Source: Acidimicrobiia bacterium
GTDB taxonomy: Bacteria > Actinomycetota > Acidimicrobiia > IMCC26256 > JAMXLJ01
Assembly (NCBI GenBank): GCA_024281095.1
Contig: JAMXLJ010000063.1
Location: forward strand, 1-58,269
Length of the DNA stretch: 58,269 bases
Direction of reading: 5' to 3'
Position 1 is the first letter of the stretch, and the number at the start of each line of letters is the position of its first letter. Below are positions 46,153 through 55,348 of the stretch, piece by piece. Position numbers and translations under genes: made by a program. The notes under the pieces were generated by a model that was not told the origin of the DNA, ran no database searches, and saw only the letters and a program-made list of their open reading frames with translations.

Positions 46153-46949
46153 GACCGGCGCGCGGTTCCGAGCGCCGCGACGCGGCCGTTCCCGGCGCGA
46201 ACTTCGAAGCGTGCGTCGGTGTCGTCGTGGTCGACCGCGGCCTCGACAGTCTGTTCGTCGACGACCATTCCGACGAAGCGGGCGGTGAGCTCACCGTGCT
46301 CGAGGAACCCGGCGCCCCAGGCGTCGAGGAGGACGCCGTACGCGGGGCCGCAGATCTGCATGCCCTGCGCCACGAGCCCGGGTAGGCCCAGCCGGCGCGC
46401 CGCGTCGGGGTCGGAGTGGTAGTTGCCCGCTCGGGAGTAGGCCCGCATCATCCCGGCGTCGACGTGCAGCATGCGTCGCGTCGCATCCGGGCCGAGGGGT
46501 GCGTCCGGACGGGGCGCCGGCCGCCGGCTGTCTCGGGGCGCGGATCGCGCGGGCACGCGGGCGGGAGTGAAGGTGGCTCGCGAGCGCCACAGCGGCGCAC
46601 CGCCGGCCATCGCCACCGTGGATTCGATCACGGCATACTCGCGGCCGCGCTTCTCGAACCGGTCCGCGACCACGCCGTCCACGGTGAGATCCGTCTCGGC
46701 CCGGGCGCGGCCGACGCACGACAACGCCTGCTCCGCGTGCAGCAACGGATCGGGGACGACCTGCTGGACGAGCAGGATCGTGAGGTTCGCGGCCATCGGC
46801 GGGTAGAGCAGCCGCTCGTGGCGCGCCGGGTGGTCCACCCCCGCCCCAGCCCAGTAACGGTCGTTGGCGGCCGCCGACAGCCGCACTGCCAGACGCGGGA
46901 ACCGGTCACCGGAGGCCAGCGCCGGAAAGTCAGTTGCATGGGTATTCAT
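46137..46949 (-). CDS. double-hotdog MaoC-like protein
   Basis: The 270-aa protein has two hotdog halves: N-terminal (about 1-115, RYWAGAGVDHPARHERLLYPPMAANLTILLVQQ) and C-terminal with the hydratase-like segment YSRAGNYHSDPDAARRLGLPGLVAQGMQICGPAYGVL. In true (R)-hydratases the first part reads D-x-N-P-x-H; here it is SRAGNYHSD, so Asp is missing but Asn and His remain. An acyl-CoA dehydratase or thioesterase-like role is likely. Its ATG overlaps an ARG-box-like site. Confidence 0.78.
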   Translation of the reverse strand: MNTHATDFPALASGDRFPRLAVRLSAAANDRYWAGAGVDHPARHERLLYPPMAANLTILLVQQVVPDPLLHAEQALSCVGRARAETDLTVDGVVADRFEKRGREYAVIESTVAMAGGAPLWRSRATFTPARVPARSAPRDSRRPAPRPDAPLGPDATRRMLHVDAGMMRAYSRAGNYHSDPDAARRLGLPGLVAQGMQICGPAYGVLLDAWGAGFLEHGELTARFVGMVVDEQTVEAAVDHDDTDARFEVRAGNGRVAALGTARRSARVD

Positions 46950-46964
46950 CAGAGTGAATAGAAT
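46935..46964 (+). promoter_or_regulatory. argC promoter with ARG-box-like operator
   Basis: TGCAT-GGGT-ATTCA (46935-46948) fits the ARG-box pattern TGNAT-N4-ATNCA, and TGAAT-AGA-ATGCC follows as an imperfect second site. ATTCA-N6-TGAAT is also an inverted repeat. TAGAAT (46959-46964) is a good -10 ending 6 nt before the argC ATG; TTGCAT (46934-46939) could be a -35 with a long 19-nt spacer. ArgR is encoded in the operon. Confidence 0.65.
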
Positions 46965-46970
46965 GCCGCC

Positions 46971-48014
46971 ATGGCGTACCGAGCCGGCGTCGTGGGCGCA
47001 TCAGGGTACACAGGCGCCGAGCTGCTCCGGCTGCTCGCCGGCCATCCCGACGTGGAGGTCGTGCACGTCACCGCGGCGGCGAATGCCGGAGCCGCCGTCG
47101 AGCGCCTGTATCCGTCGCTGGCCGCGGCGTATCCGGGACGCACCTACGAGGAGTACGCGCCGGGCGATCTGGCCGGCCTCGACGTCGTCTTCCTGGCCCT
47201 GCCGCACGGCGAGTCGCAGCGTCTCGTGCCCGACCTCGTCGACCGGGTCGGCCACGTCGTCGACCTCGGAGCGGACTTCCGCCTGCCGGCGCCGGCCTAC
47301 GAGCGCTGGTACGGCTCGCCCCACCAGGCAACCGACCTGCTCGACGCGTTCGCGTTCGGCCTCCCCGAGCTGTTCCGCGACGAGGTGAACCGCTCCAACC
47401 ACGTGGCCGCGCCGGGTTGCTATCCCACGGCGGCGACCCTCGCCCTCGCGCCACTGTTGGCCGCGGGTCTCGTCGAGCCGACGGGCATCGTCGTCAACGC
47501 CATGTCCGGCGTCTCCGGCCGGGGCCGCGGCCTCTCCACGCCGAGCTTGTTCTCCGAGGCCGACGGGACGGTCACGCCGTATGGGTTGTTGAACCACCGG
47601 CACACGGCGGAGATCGAGCTCGCGCTGGACCACGTCTGGGCCGGCGATCACGCCGTGCAGGTGTTGTTCACCCCGCATCTCGTGCCGATGACCCGCGGCA
47701 TCCTTGCCACGTGTTACGCGCGCCCCGCGGTCGACGGTCTCGACACTGCGACACTGCTCGCGCGCTATCGCGAGCACTATGCGGCGGAGCCGTTCGTCAT
47801 CGTGCTCGACGATCCGCCGACCACCAAGGCGACGTTCGCGTCCAACGCCGCGCACGTCACCGTGCGCTTCGACCCTCGCACGGGCACCGTGCTCGCCCTC
47901 GGCGCCATCGACAACCTCGTAAAGGGCGCGTCCGGGCAGGCGGTGCAGGGCGCGAACCTGGTGCTCGGCCTGCCCGAGACGGCGGGGCTGTCGTCTGTCG
48001 GGGTGCAGCCGTGA
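46971..48014 (+). CDS. argC: N-acetyl-gamma-glutamyl-phosphate reductase
   Basis: Third step of arginine synthesis, NADPH-dependent. The 347-aa protein has the N-terminal GVVGASGYTGAELLRLLAGHPDVE, the active-site Cys in HVAAPGCYPTAATLALAPL, GVSGRGRG and HRHTAEIE. ATG 46971 has no ribosome site and sits right after a -10, so it is probably leaderless. It overlaps argJ by 4 bp. Confidence 0.96.
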   Translation: MAYRAGVVGASGYTGAELLRLLAGHPDVEVVHVTAAANAGAAVERLYPSLAAAYPGRTYEEYAPGDLAGLDVVFLALPHGESQRLVPDLVDRVGHVVDLGADFRLPAPAYERWYGSPHQATDLLDAFAFGLPELFRDEVNRSNHVAAPGCYPTAATLALAPLLAAGLVEPTGIVVNAMSGVSGRGRGLSTPSLFSEADGTVTPYGLLNHRHTAEIELALDHVWAGDHAVQVLFTPHLVPMTRGILATCYARPAVDGLDTATLLARYREHYAAEPFVIVLDDPPTTKATFASNAAHVTVRFDPRTGTVLALGAIDNLVKGASGQAVQGANLVLGLPETAGLSSVGVQP

Positions 48015-49186
48015 GCGTGACGCACGCCCGCGGCTTCGAGGCCGGCGGCCTCGCGTGCGGCATCAAGGACTCCGGCGCCGCCGATCTCGCCGTCGTCACG
48101 ACGGCGGACCGTGCTCCCGCCGTGGCGGCGGGTGTGTTCACGCGCAACCTTGCGGTCGCTGCGCCCGTGCAGGTGAGCCGGGCTCATCTTCGCGACGGCA
48201 GCGCAACCGCGGTCATCGTCAACTCGGGAAACGCGAACGCGGCCACGGGTGAGGCAGGCGTGCGTGACGCGCGGCGGATGTGCGAGCTGACCGCGAGCGG
48301 CCTCGGCTGTGCCGCCGGCGACGTGTTGGTGTGCTCGACCGGCCTGATCGGGATCCCGTTGCCGTTCCATGCGCTCGAGGCCGGTATCCCGAAGCTCACC
48401 GGCGCGCTCAACGGCGCGACGGCGGCCGCGGAGGCCATGCTGACCACCGACACCGTGCGCAAGGAGGCGGTCGCGTCCGTCGCGGGCACGACCGCCGTGG
48501 TCGGCGGCATGGCGAAAGGCGCGGCGATGCTCGCGCCGTCGATGGCCACGATGCTCGCCGTGATCACCACGGACGCGGCCGTCGAGCCCGATGCGCTGCA
48601 ACAGTCGCTCACCCGAGCCGTCGACGTGTCGTTCAACCAACTGTGCGTGGACGCCTGCACGAGCACCAACGACACCGTCCTCGTGCTCGCCAACGGCGCC
48701 GCGGCGGCCGACGAGCCACTCGCCGGCCGGGACCTCGACGCGTTCACGGACGCGCTCACGAGTGTCTGCCTCTCGCTCGCCGAGCAGATGGCGGCCGACG
48801 CGGAGGGCGCCACCAAGCTCGCCCGCATTGTCGTGAACGGCGCGCGGACGGTTGACGACGCGCGGCGGGCAGCTCACGCCGTGGCCGCGAGCCAGCTCGT
48901 GCAGTGTTCGCTCAACGGCGCCGACCCCTACTGGGGTCGTGTCTGGTCGGAGCTCGGCGCGAGTGGCGCCGGCATCGACCCGCAGCTCGTCGACATCGCG
49001 TACGGCGGTGTCGTCGTGTGTCGTGACGGCGTTGCCGCACTCCACGACGAAGACGCGCTCGCCGGTGTGATGGCGCAACGAGACGTCACGATCACCTGCG
49101 AGCTGAAACTCGGCGACGCGAGCGCGACCGTGCTGACGACCGACCTGAGCCCCGGCTACATCGACGAGAACCGCCGCACGTCATGA
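48011..49186 (+). CDS. argJ: ArgJ: ornithine acetyltransferase (possibly also N-acetylglutamate synthase)
   Basis: It moves the acetyl group from acetylornithine to glutamate. The 391-aa precursor self-cleaves before a Thr; here the site is KGAAMLAPSMATML, cleaved between Ala and Thr. Other motifs: VIVNSGNANAATGEAG, CSTGLIGIPLPF and the end ELKLGDASATVLTTDLSPGYI. Whether it is mono- or bifunctional cannot be told from sequence. No argA-like gene is in the window. It is followed by a 64-nt gap. Confidence 0.95.
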   Translation: MSVTHARGFEAGGLACGIKDSGAADLAVVTTADRAPAVAAGVFTRNLAVAAPVQVSRAHLRDGSATAVIVNSGNANAATGEAGVRDARRMCELTASGLGCAAGDVLVCSTGLIGIPLPFHALEAGIPKLTGALNGATAAAEAMLTTDTVRKEAVASVAGTTAVVGGMAKGAAMLAPSMATMLAVITTDAAVEPDALQQSLTRAVDVSFNQLCVDACTSTNDTVLVLANGAAAADEPLAGRDLDAFTDALTSVCLSLAEQMAADAEGATKLARIVVNGARTVDDARRAAHAVAASQLVQCSLNGADPYWGRVWSELGASGAGIDPQLVDIAYGGVVVCRDGVAALHDEDALAGVMAQRDVTITCELKLGDASATVLTTDLSPGYIDENRRTS

Positions 49187-49250
49187 GCGCCGTGCGGACG
49201 GAGCGGAGCTCCGCTGGGCGCAGCCCCCTCGAGCGGGAGCGGAGGGAGCC

Positions 49251-50120
49251 ATGAGCATGACGTCGCGGCTCGAGCGGGCGCAGGAGAAGGCGGCGATTCT
49301 CGCCGAGGCGCTGCCCTACATTCGCGAGTTCACGGGCTCGATCGTCGTCATCAAGTACGGCGGCCACGCGATGGAAGACCCTGCGCTCGCCGATCTGTTC
49401 GCACAAGACGTCGTGTTGATGCGGCTCGTCGGCATGAATCCCGTCGTCGTGCACGGCGGCGGCCCGCAGATCAGCGACCTGATGCGCCGGCTCGGGAAGG
49501 AGCCGGAGTTCGTCGACGGGTTGCGGGTCACCGACGCCGAGACGGTCGACATCGTTCGCATGGCCCTCGTGGGCAAGGTGAACCGCGAGGTGGTGGCGGG
49601 GGTCAACCGGCACGGCTCGTACGCGGTCGGCCTCTCGGGTGAGGACGCGGGACTGCTGACCGCGGTCGCGCGCGACGAGCGACTCGGCTTTGTCGGCGAC
49701 GTCGGCAGTGTCGACCCGTCGATCGTGCAGCGGCTGATCCGCGAGGAGCTGATCCCCGTGATCGCCACTGTCGGCGTCGACGAAGGCGGCCAGCCCTACA
49801 ACGTGAACGCGGATGCCGTTGCCGGCGCGATCGCCGAGGCGGTCGGCGCGGTGAAGCTCGTGTACCTCACGAACGTCACCGGCCTCTACACCGACTACCC
49901 GGACGAGTCGTCGCTCGTGTCGCGCCTCGACGTCGCGCAGCTCGAATCACTTCGCGCCGATGGCGCGTTCGACCAAGGGATGATCCCGAAGGTCGACTCG
50001 TGCATCTCGGCCCTGAAGAAGGGCGTCTCCAGTGCACACATCCTCGACGGGCGCCTGCCGCACGCGTTGCTGCTCGAGTTCTTCACCCGTGAAGGGGTCG
50101 GCACGATGGTGACGCCATGA
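49251..50120 (+). CDS. argB: acetylglutamate kinase
   Basis: The 289-aa kinase does step 2. Motifs: VVIKYGGHAMEDPALADLFAQDVVLM, VVVHGGGPQISDLMRR, GLRVTDAETVDIVRM and YNVNADAVAGAIAEAVGA. The N-terminal helix and length are those of arginine-sensitive AGKs. A GGAGGGAGCC ribosome site precedes ATG. The argJ-argB gap has a 14-bp palindrome AGCGGAGCTCCGCT (49202-49215). Confidence 0.96.
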   Translation: MSMTSRLERAQEKAAILAEALPYIREFTGSIVVIKYGGHAMEDPALADLFAQDVVLMRLVGMNPVVVHGGGPQISDLMRRLGKEPEFVDGLRVTDAETVDIVRMALVGKVNREVVAGVNRHGSYAVGLSGEDAGLLTAVARDERLGFVGDVGSVDPSIVQRLIREELIPVIATVGVDEGGQPYNVNADAVAGAIAEAVGAVKLVYLTNVTGLYTDYPDESSLVSRLDVAQLESLRADGAFDQGMIPKVDSCISALKKGVSSAHILDGRLPHALLLEFFTREGVGTMVTP

Positions 50121-51325
50121 CCCGCCTCGGCAACGACGAGGTCGTCGCGCTCGACGCCGCCCACGTCATGGGCACGTACGCCCGGCTGCCCGTGGTGTTC
50201 GTCCGCGGTGACGGCACGATGCTCTACGACATCGAAGGCAGGGAGTACCTCGACTTCCTCAGTGGGATCGCGGTCGTGTCGCTCGGGCACGCGCACCCCG
50301 AGATCGCGGCCGCCATCGCAGAGCAGGCCGCGACGCTGCTGCACGTCTCCAACCTCTACTACAACGAAGTGCAGCCCCAGGTCGCCGCGCGGCTCGATCA
50401 TGTGCTCGGTGGCGACGGCCGCGTCTTCTTCTCGAACTCGGGCGCGGAAGCGAACGAAGCGGCGATCAAGCTCGCGCGGCGCTACGGCCAGCTCAACGGC
50501 GGTCCCGAGCGACACCACGTGCTGTCCGCGTACGGCTCGTTCCACGGCCGCACGCTCACCACGCTCGCGGCCACGGGTCAGCCCCAGAAGCACGAGGCGT
50601 TCCAGCCTCTTCCCGCGGGGTTCCGGCACGTCGCGTTTGCGGACGTCGACGCGCTCGAAGCTGCGCTCGACGAGCGCGTGTGCGCGGTGCTGCTGGAGCC
50701 GGTGCAGGGCGAGGGTGGCGTGACCCCGGCACCTCCCGGCTACCTCGAGGCGGTGCGCCGGCTCTGCGACGAACACGAGGCGTTGCTCGTCGTCGACGAA
50801 GTGCAGACGGGCCTCGGCCGTACCGGGCGCTGGTTCGGTTTCCAGCACGCGGACGGCGTGCGGCCCGACGTCGTCACGATGGCGAAGGCGCTCGGCAACG
50901 GCGTGCCCATCGGCGCGTGCTGGGCGCGGACGGAAGTCGCGGCTGCGTTCCGGCCGGGGGATCACGCCACCACGTTCGGCGGGCAGCCGCTCGCGGCGCG
51001 CGCCGCGCTCACGACGCTGCAGATCATGGAGCGCGACGACGTTCCCGCCCTCGCGCGGCGGGCGGGGGAGCGGCTGACCAAGGGCCTGCTCTCGCTGCCG
51101 GGTGTCACGGAGGTACGCGGGCTCGGTCTCCTTCTCGCCGCGCAGCTCGCGGATGGCAGCGATGCGGCTGTCGTCGCGCGGCGGTGCCTCGATGCCGGCC
51201 TCGTCGTCAACGCGGTCACACCGCAGGCGCTTCGGCTTGCCCCGCCCCTGCTCGTGAGCGACGACGAGATCGACCGCGCCGTCGCGGTGTTGGAACAGGT
51301 GTTGGAGGAGGTGACTGCGGCGTGA
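50117..51325 (+). CDS. argD: acetylornithine aminotransferase
   Basis: The 402-aa PLP enzyme makes N-acetylornithine. It has YLDFLSGIAVVSLGHAHPE, FFSNSGAEANEAAIKLARR, SFHGRT, LLVVDEVQTGLGRTG and the PLP lysine in VVTMAKALGNGVPIGA. HATTFGGQPLAARAAL is the phosphate-binding part. It overlaps argB and argF by 4 bp each. Confidence 0.95.
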   Translation: MTRLGNDEVVALDAAHVMGTYARLPVVFVRGDGTMLYDIEGREYLDFLSGIAVVSLGHAHPEIAAAIAEQAATLLHVSNLYYNEVQPQVAARLDHVLGGDGRVFFSNSGAEANEAAIKLARRYGQLNGGPERHHVLSAYGSFHGRTLTTLAATGQPQKHEAFQPLPAGFRHVAFADVDALEAALDERVCAVLLEPVQGEGGVTPAPPGYLEAVRRLCDEHEALLVVDEVQTGLGRTGRWFGFQHADGVRPDVVTMAKALGNGVPIGACWARTEVAAAFRPGDHATTFGGQPLAARAALTTLQIMERDDVPALARRAGERLTKGLLSLPGVTEVRGLGLLLAAQLADGSDAAVVARRCLDAGLVVNAVTPQALRLAPPLLVSDDEIDRAVAVLEQVLEEVTAA

Positions 51326-52224
51326 CCGATTTCCTCGAGGTCGACGATCTCTCGCCGGCCGCGTTGAACCGTGTCCTCGACCGCGCCGCGGCGTGGAAAG
51401 CGGCTCCCGAACGGGTGGAGCAAGTGCTGGCCGGGAAAGGCGTCGCACTGCTGTTCGAGAAGCCGTCGGCGCGCACGCGATCCTCCACGGAGATGGCCGT
51501 CGTCGGTTTGGGCGGGCACCCCATCTACATCCGCCCCGAGGAGGTCGGCTTCGACGTGCGCGAGAGCGTCGAAGACATTGCCCGCACGCTCGGGTCGTAC
51601 TGCTCGGTGCTCACGGCCCGGGTCTTCGACCATCAGACGCTCTACCGGATGGCAGATGCCGTCGCGGTGCCGGTCGTGAACCTCTTGTCGGACCGCGCCC
51701 ACCCGTGCCAGGCGGTTGCCGATCTCCTGACACTGCGCGAACGACTCGGTTCACTCGACGGGCGTCGGCTGGTGTTCGTCGGCGACGGCAACAACGTCGC
51801 CGCGTCGCTCGCATTCGCCGCCGCGCTCACCGGCATGGAGCTCGTGGTGGCGTCGCCGCCGGGCTACGAGCTCGACGACGACGTTGTCGACCGGGCCCGC
51901 AACGCGGGCGGCGCGGTCGACGTCGTCAACGATGCGTTCGATGCGGTGAAGAACGCGGACGCGGTCTACACGGACGTGTGGACGTCCATGGGTGACGAGG
52001 ACCAGGCCGACGTGCGCCGCGCCGCTTTCGCGGCGTATCAGGTGAACGCCGCGCTGATGGCCGCGACCGGAAACGACGCCTTGTTCCTGCACTGCCTCCC
52101 GGCCCACCGCGGCGAAGAAGTCACGAGCGAGGTTCTCGACGGCCCCACCTCGGTCGTGTGGCAGCAGGCCGAGAACCGTATGCACGCGGCGCGCGCGCTG
52201 CTGCCCGAGCTCCTGGAGATGTGA
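51322..52224 (+). CDS. argF: ornithine carbamoyltransferase, variant motif
   Basis: It makes citrulline from ornithine and carbamoyl phosphate. The 300-aa protein has LFEKPSARTRSSTEMAV (the usual S-T-R-T-R is S-A-R-T-R), HPCQAVADLLTL and the ornithine/citrulline-site LHCLPAHRGEEVTSEVLDGP. VWTSMGDE marks the ornithine domain. GTG 51322 overlaps argD. Confidence 0.93.
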   Translation: MTDFLEVDDLSPAALNRVLDRAAAWKAAPERVEQVLAGKGVALLFEKPSARTRSSTEMAVVGLGGHPIYIRPEEVGFDVRESVEDIARTLGSYCSVLTARVFDHQTLYRMADAVAVPVVNLLSDRAHPCQAVADLLTLRERLGSLDGRRLVFVGDGNNVAASLAFAAALTGMELVVASPPGYELDDDVVDRARNAGGAVDVVNDAFDAVKNADAVYTDVWTSMGDEDQADVRRAAFAAYQVNAALMAATGNDALFLHCLPAHRGEEVTSEVLDGPTSVVWQQAENRMHAARALLPELLEM

Positions 52225-52225
52225 C

Positions 52226-52696
52226 GTGGCGACGTTGGGCAAGCCGCAACGTCAGCACCGGATCGCGCGACTGCTCGAGGAGCAACCGGTTTCCAGCCAG
52301 GTGCAGCTCGTGGAGCTGCTCGCGGCGGAGGGCGTCGTCGCGACCCAGGCGACCGTCAGCCGCGATCTCGAGGAGCTCGGTGCATTGAAGGTGCGGATTC
52401 CCGGTGGATCCATGGCGTACGCGATCCCGGAGCACTCGAAGGACCGGCCCGCGCCCGACGACCATCTGCGCCGGCTGATGGGCGAGTTCGTCGTCGAGGT
52501 GGCGCACAGCGCGAACCTGGTCGTGTTGCGTACGCCACCGGGTTCCGCGCACGTCATCGGTTCCGCCATCGATCGGGCCGGGTTCGTCGAGGTGCTCGGC
52601 ACCGTCGCCGGCGACGACACGCTCGTCGTCGTGTGTGCCGAGCACGTCGGTGGCGCGGAGGTCGCCGGCCGGTTGGCCGCCCTGTCAGGTTTGTAG
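52226..52696 (+). CDS. argR: arginine repressor ArgR
   Basis: The 156-aa hexameric regulator has an N-terminal winged-helix domain (QRQHRIARLLEEQPVSSQVQLVELL, then ATQATVSRDLEELGALKVRI) and a C-terminal arginine-binding domain (FVEVLGTVAGDDTLVVVCAE, with the G-T-x-A-G-D-D-T motif). It is embedded in the operon it should control; the likely operator lies before argC. GTG 52226 is 1 nt after the argF stop. Confidence 0.96.
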   Translation: MATLGKPQRQHRIARLLEEQPVSSQVQLVELLAAEGVVATQATVSRDLEELGALKVRIPGGSMAYAIPEHSKDRPAPDDHLRRLMGEFVVEVAHSANLVVLRTPPGSAHVIGSAIDRAGFVEVLGTVAGDDTLVVVCAEHVGGAEVAGRLAALSGL

Positions 52697-52710
52697 CGAT
52701 CGGAGAAACT

Positions 52711-53934
52711 GTGGCGAAGCGAGTGGTGCTCGCGTACTCCGGCGGTCTCGACACGTCCGTCGCGGTGCGCTGGATGCAGGAGGAGTGGGGCGTCGAGGTG
52801 ATCGCGCTCGCCGCCGACGTCGGACAACCGCGTGCCGACGCCGGCGTCAGCGGCGAAGACTTCGACGCCATCACCGCACGAGCCCGCGGCGCGGGAGCGG
52901 TGGACGCGAAGGTCGTCGACGTGCGGGCCGAGTTCGCCGACGAGTACGTGCTGCCGGCCCTCAAGGCCCACGCGCTGTACGAAGGCCGGTACCCCCTCGT
53001 CTCCGCGTTGTCGCGCCCCGTGATCGCAAGGCATCTCGTCGCGGCGGCGCGTGAGTTCGGTGCCGACGCGGTCGCGCACGGTTGCACGGGCAAGGGCAAC
53101 GACCAGGTGCGCTTCGAGGTCTCGGTCCGTTCGCTCGCGCCGGACCTCGAGGTGCTCGCGCCGGTGCGGGTGTGGGGGCTCACCCGTGAGGACGCGATCG
53201 ACTACGCGAAGCGCTTCGAGATCCCGCTCACCGTCACGAAGGACAAGCTCTACTCCGTCGACGAGAACCTCGTCGGGCGGGCCATCGAGTGCGGTGTGAT
53301 GGAGGACCCATGGGTTGCGCCGCCGGCCGGCGTGTACGAGATCACCCGCGACGCCGCCGACGCCCCTGACGCGGGGCGGGATCTCGTCGTCCGGTTCGAG
53401 TCCGGTGTGCCGGTGGCGCTCGACGGCACCGCGATGCCGCTGCACCAACTGATCACGACGCTCAACGGTTGGGTCGGCGAGTACGGCTTCGGGCGCATCG
53501 ACATGGTCGAGAATCGCCGTGTCGGCATCAAGAGCCGGGAGACGTACGAATGCCCGGGCTCGCTCGCGTTGATCGCCGCGCACGCGGATCTCGAGTCCAT
53601 CGCACTCGAGCGCGACCTCCAGCGCGAGAAGGCTCGTCTCGAGCCGCGGTACGCCGAGCTGGTGTACGACGGGTTGTGGTTCTCGCCGCTGCGGCGGGCG
53701 CTCGACGCGTTCGTGGAGTCGGCCCAGGAGGACATGACGGGCGAGGTGCGCCTGCGGCTCGAGCCCGGTCGCTGCTTCGCGAACGGCCGGCGGGCGCAGC
53801 GGGCGCTCTACGACTACGAGCTCGCTACCTACGACGCGGCCGACTCGTTCCGGCACGAAGATGCCGCGGGCTTCGTGCGCCTCTGGGGCCTTTCGCTGGA
53901 GACGTGGGCACGCCGCCACGCTCCCGGGTCGTGA
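52711..53934 (+). CDS. argG: argininosuccinate synthase
   Basis: It joins citrulline and aspartate with ATP. The 407-aa protein has the P-loop AYSGGLDTSVAVRWMQE, AHGCTGKGNDQVRFE, SVDENLVGRAIECGVMEDPW and FGRIDMVENRRVGIKSRE. GTG 52711 follows CGGAG. A 14-nt gap separates it from argR and 7 nt from argH. Confidence 0.97.
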   Translation: MAKRVVLAYSGGLDTSVAVRWMQEEWGVEVIALAADVGQPRADAGVSGEDFDAITARARGAGAVDAKVVDVRAEFADEYVLPALKAHALYEGRYPLVSALSRPVIARHLVAAAREFGADAVAHGCTGKGNDQVRFEVSVRSLAPDLEVLAPVRVWGLTREDAIDYAKRFEIPLTVTKDKLYSVDENLVGRAIECGVMEDPWVAPPAGVYEITRDAADAPDAGRDLVVRFESGVPVALDGTAMPLHQLITTLNGWVGEYGFGRIDMVENRRVGIKSRETYECPGSLALIAAHADLESIALERDLQREKARLEPRYAELVYDGLWFSPLRRALDAFVESAQEDMTGEVRLRLEPGRCFANGRRAQRALYDYELATYDAADSFRHEDAAGFVRLWGLSLETWARRHAPGS

Positions 53935-53941
53935 GGTTCAC

Positions 53942-55348
53942 GTGAGCGAAGCACGACCGCTGTGGCACGGCCGGTTCCACGAAGGGCCGTCCGAGGAGTT
54001 GCTCGCGTTCACGTCGAGCCTCGAATACGACCGCGACCTCGCCGCAGACGACCTCACGGGCTCGCGCGCGCACGTGCGCATGCTCGCGAAGGTCGGACTC
54101 ATCACCGGCGAAGAGGAGCAGGCATTGCTCGACGCGCTCCGGCAGGTCGGCGAGGAGCTCGAGGCGGGCGCGTTCGACTTCGCCCCCACCGACGAGGACA
54201 TCCACACCGCGATCGAGCGCCGGGTCACCGATATCGCGGGCGCGGCGGGGGCGAAGCTGCACACGGGGCGCAGCCGCAACGATCAGGTCGCGCTCGACCT
54301 GCGACTCTGGCTGCGCCGCGAGGGCCGCGCGCTCGTCGCCGCGATCCAAGGGCTGCAGGAGGTCCTCGTCGTCCGGGCCGAAGAGGCGGAAGATGCGTAC
54401 CTACCGGGCTACACCCATCTCCAGCGCGCGCAGCCGGTGCTGCTCGCCCACCATCTCCTCGCCCATGTCTGGGCGTTCGCGCGTGACGTGGAGCGTTGGC
54501 GCGACACGTTGACCCGCACCGACGTGTCGCCGCTCGGCGCCGGCGCGCTTGCGGGGTCGAGCCTGCCGCTCGACCCCGACGCGGTCGCAGACGAGCTCGG
54601 TTTTGCGACGCGGTTCCACAACTCGCTCGACGCGGTCTCCGACCGCGACTTCGTGGCCGAGGCCTTGTTCGCCGCCTCCCTGACCCAGGTACATCTTTCG
54701 CGGCTCGGCGAGGAGGTCATGTTGTGGTCGAGCGACGAGTTCGGGTTCGTGCAGCTCGCCGACGCGTACAGCACCGGGTCGTCGATGCTGCCGCAGAAGA
54801 AGAACCCCGACATCGCCGAGCTCGCGCGTGGCAAGGCCGGCCGGCTGATCGGTCACCTCGCCGGTTTCCTCGCGACGCTGAAGGGTCTGCCGCTCGCGTA
54901 CGACCGCGACCTCCAGGAAGACAAGGAGCCGCTGTTCGACGCGGTGCGCACCTGCCGACTTGCGTTGCAGGCCATGAGCGGCCTGCTGGCCAGCGCGGAG
55001 TTCTCGGTCGACCGTATGCGGGCCGCGGCGGATGCGGCGTCGTCGGCGGCCACGGACCTCGCCGAACACCTCGTGCGCGCGCACATGCCGTTCCGCGAAG
55101 CGCACGCGCTCGTCGGCGGTCTCGTACGCCAGTCGGTCGAGCGCGGGATTCCACTCGAGGAGCTCGTCACGAACGAACCGAGGCTCGGTCCCGAGGCGCT
55201 CGCGTTGCTGCAACCCGGTGAGGCCGTGCGCCGGCGCACGTCGCCCGGCGGCGCGGGGCCGGAACCGGTGGCGCGCCAGCTCGAGGAGGCGCGCTCACGG
55301 CTCGCCGAGCAACGGCACTGGTTCGGCCACGAACCCGACGACAGGTGA
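53942..55348 (+). CDS. argH: argininosuccinate lyase
   Basis: It releases arginine and fumarate. The 468-aa protein has LWHGRFHEGPSEELLAFTSSLEYDRDLA, DEDIHTAIERRVTDIAG, KLHTGRSRNDQVALDLRLWLR, GYTHLQRAQPVLLAHH and the superfamily signature GSSMLPQKKNPDIAEL. It closes the arg operon and overlaps the DNA glycosylase gene by 4 bp. Confidence 0.97.
   Translation: MSEARPLWHGRFHEGPSEELLAFTSSLEYDRDLAADDLTGSRAHVRMLAKVGLITGEEEQALLDALRQVGEELEAGAFDFAPTDEDIHTAIERRVTDIAGAAGAKLHTGRSRNDQVALDLRLWLRREGRALVAAIQGLQEVLVVRAEEAEDAYLPGYTHLQRAQPVLLAHHLLAHVWAFARDVERWRDTLTRTDVSPLGAGALAGSSLPLDPDAVADELGFATRFHNSLDAVSDRDFVAEALFAASLTQVHLSRLGEEVMLWSSDEFGFVQLADAYSTGSSMLPQKKNPDIAELARGKAGRLIGHLAGFLATLKGLPLAYDRDLQEDKEPLFDAVRTCRLALQAMSGLLASAEFSVDRMRAAADAASSAATDLAEHLVRAHMPFREAHALVGGLVRQSVERGIPLEELVTNEPRLGPEALALLQPGEAVRRRTSPGGAGPEPVARQLEEARSRLAEQRHWFGHEPDDR

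Noticed and set aside
49202-49215. Perfect 14-bp palindrome AGCGGAGCTCCGCT between argJ and argB as an operator
   Set aside because: It is short and GC-rich, lies inside a transcribed operon, and does not resemble an ARG box; chance is likely.
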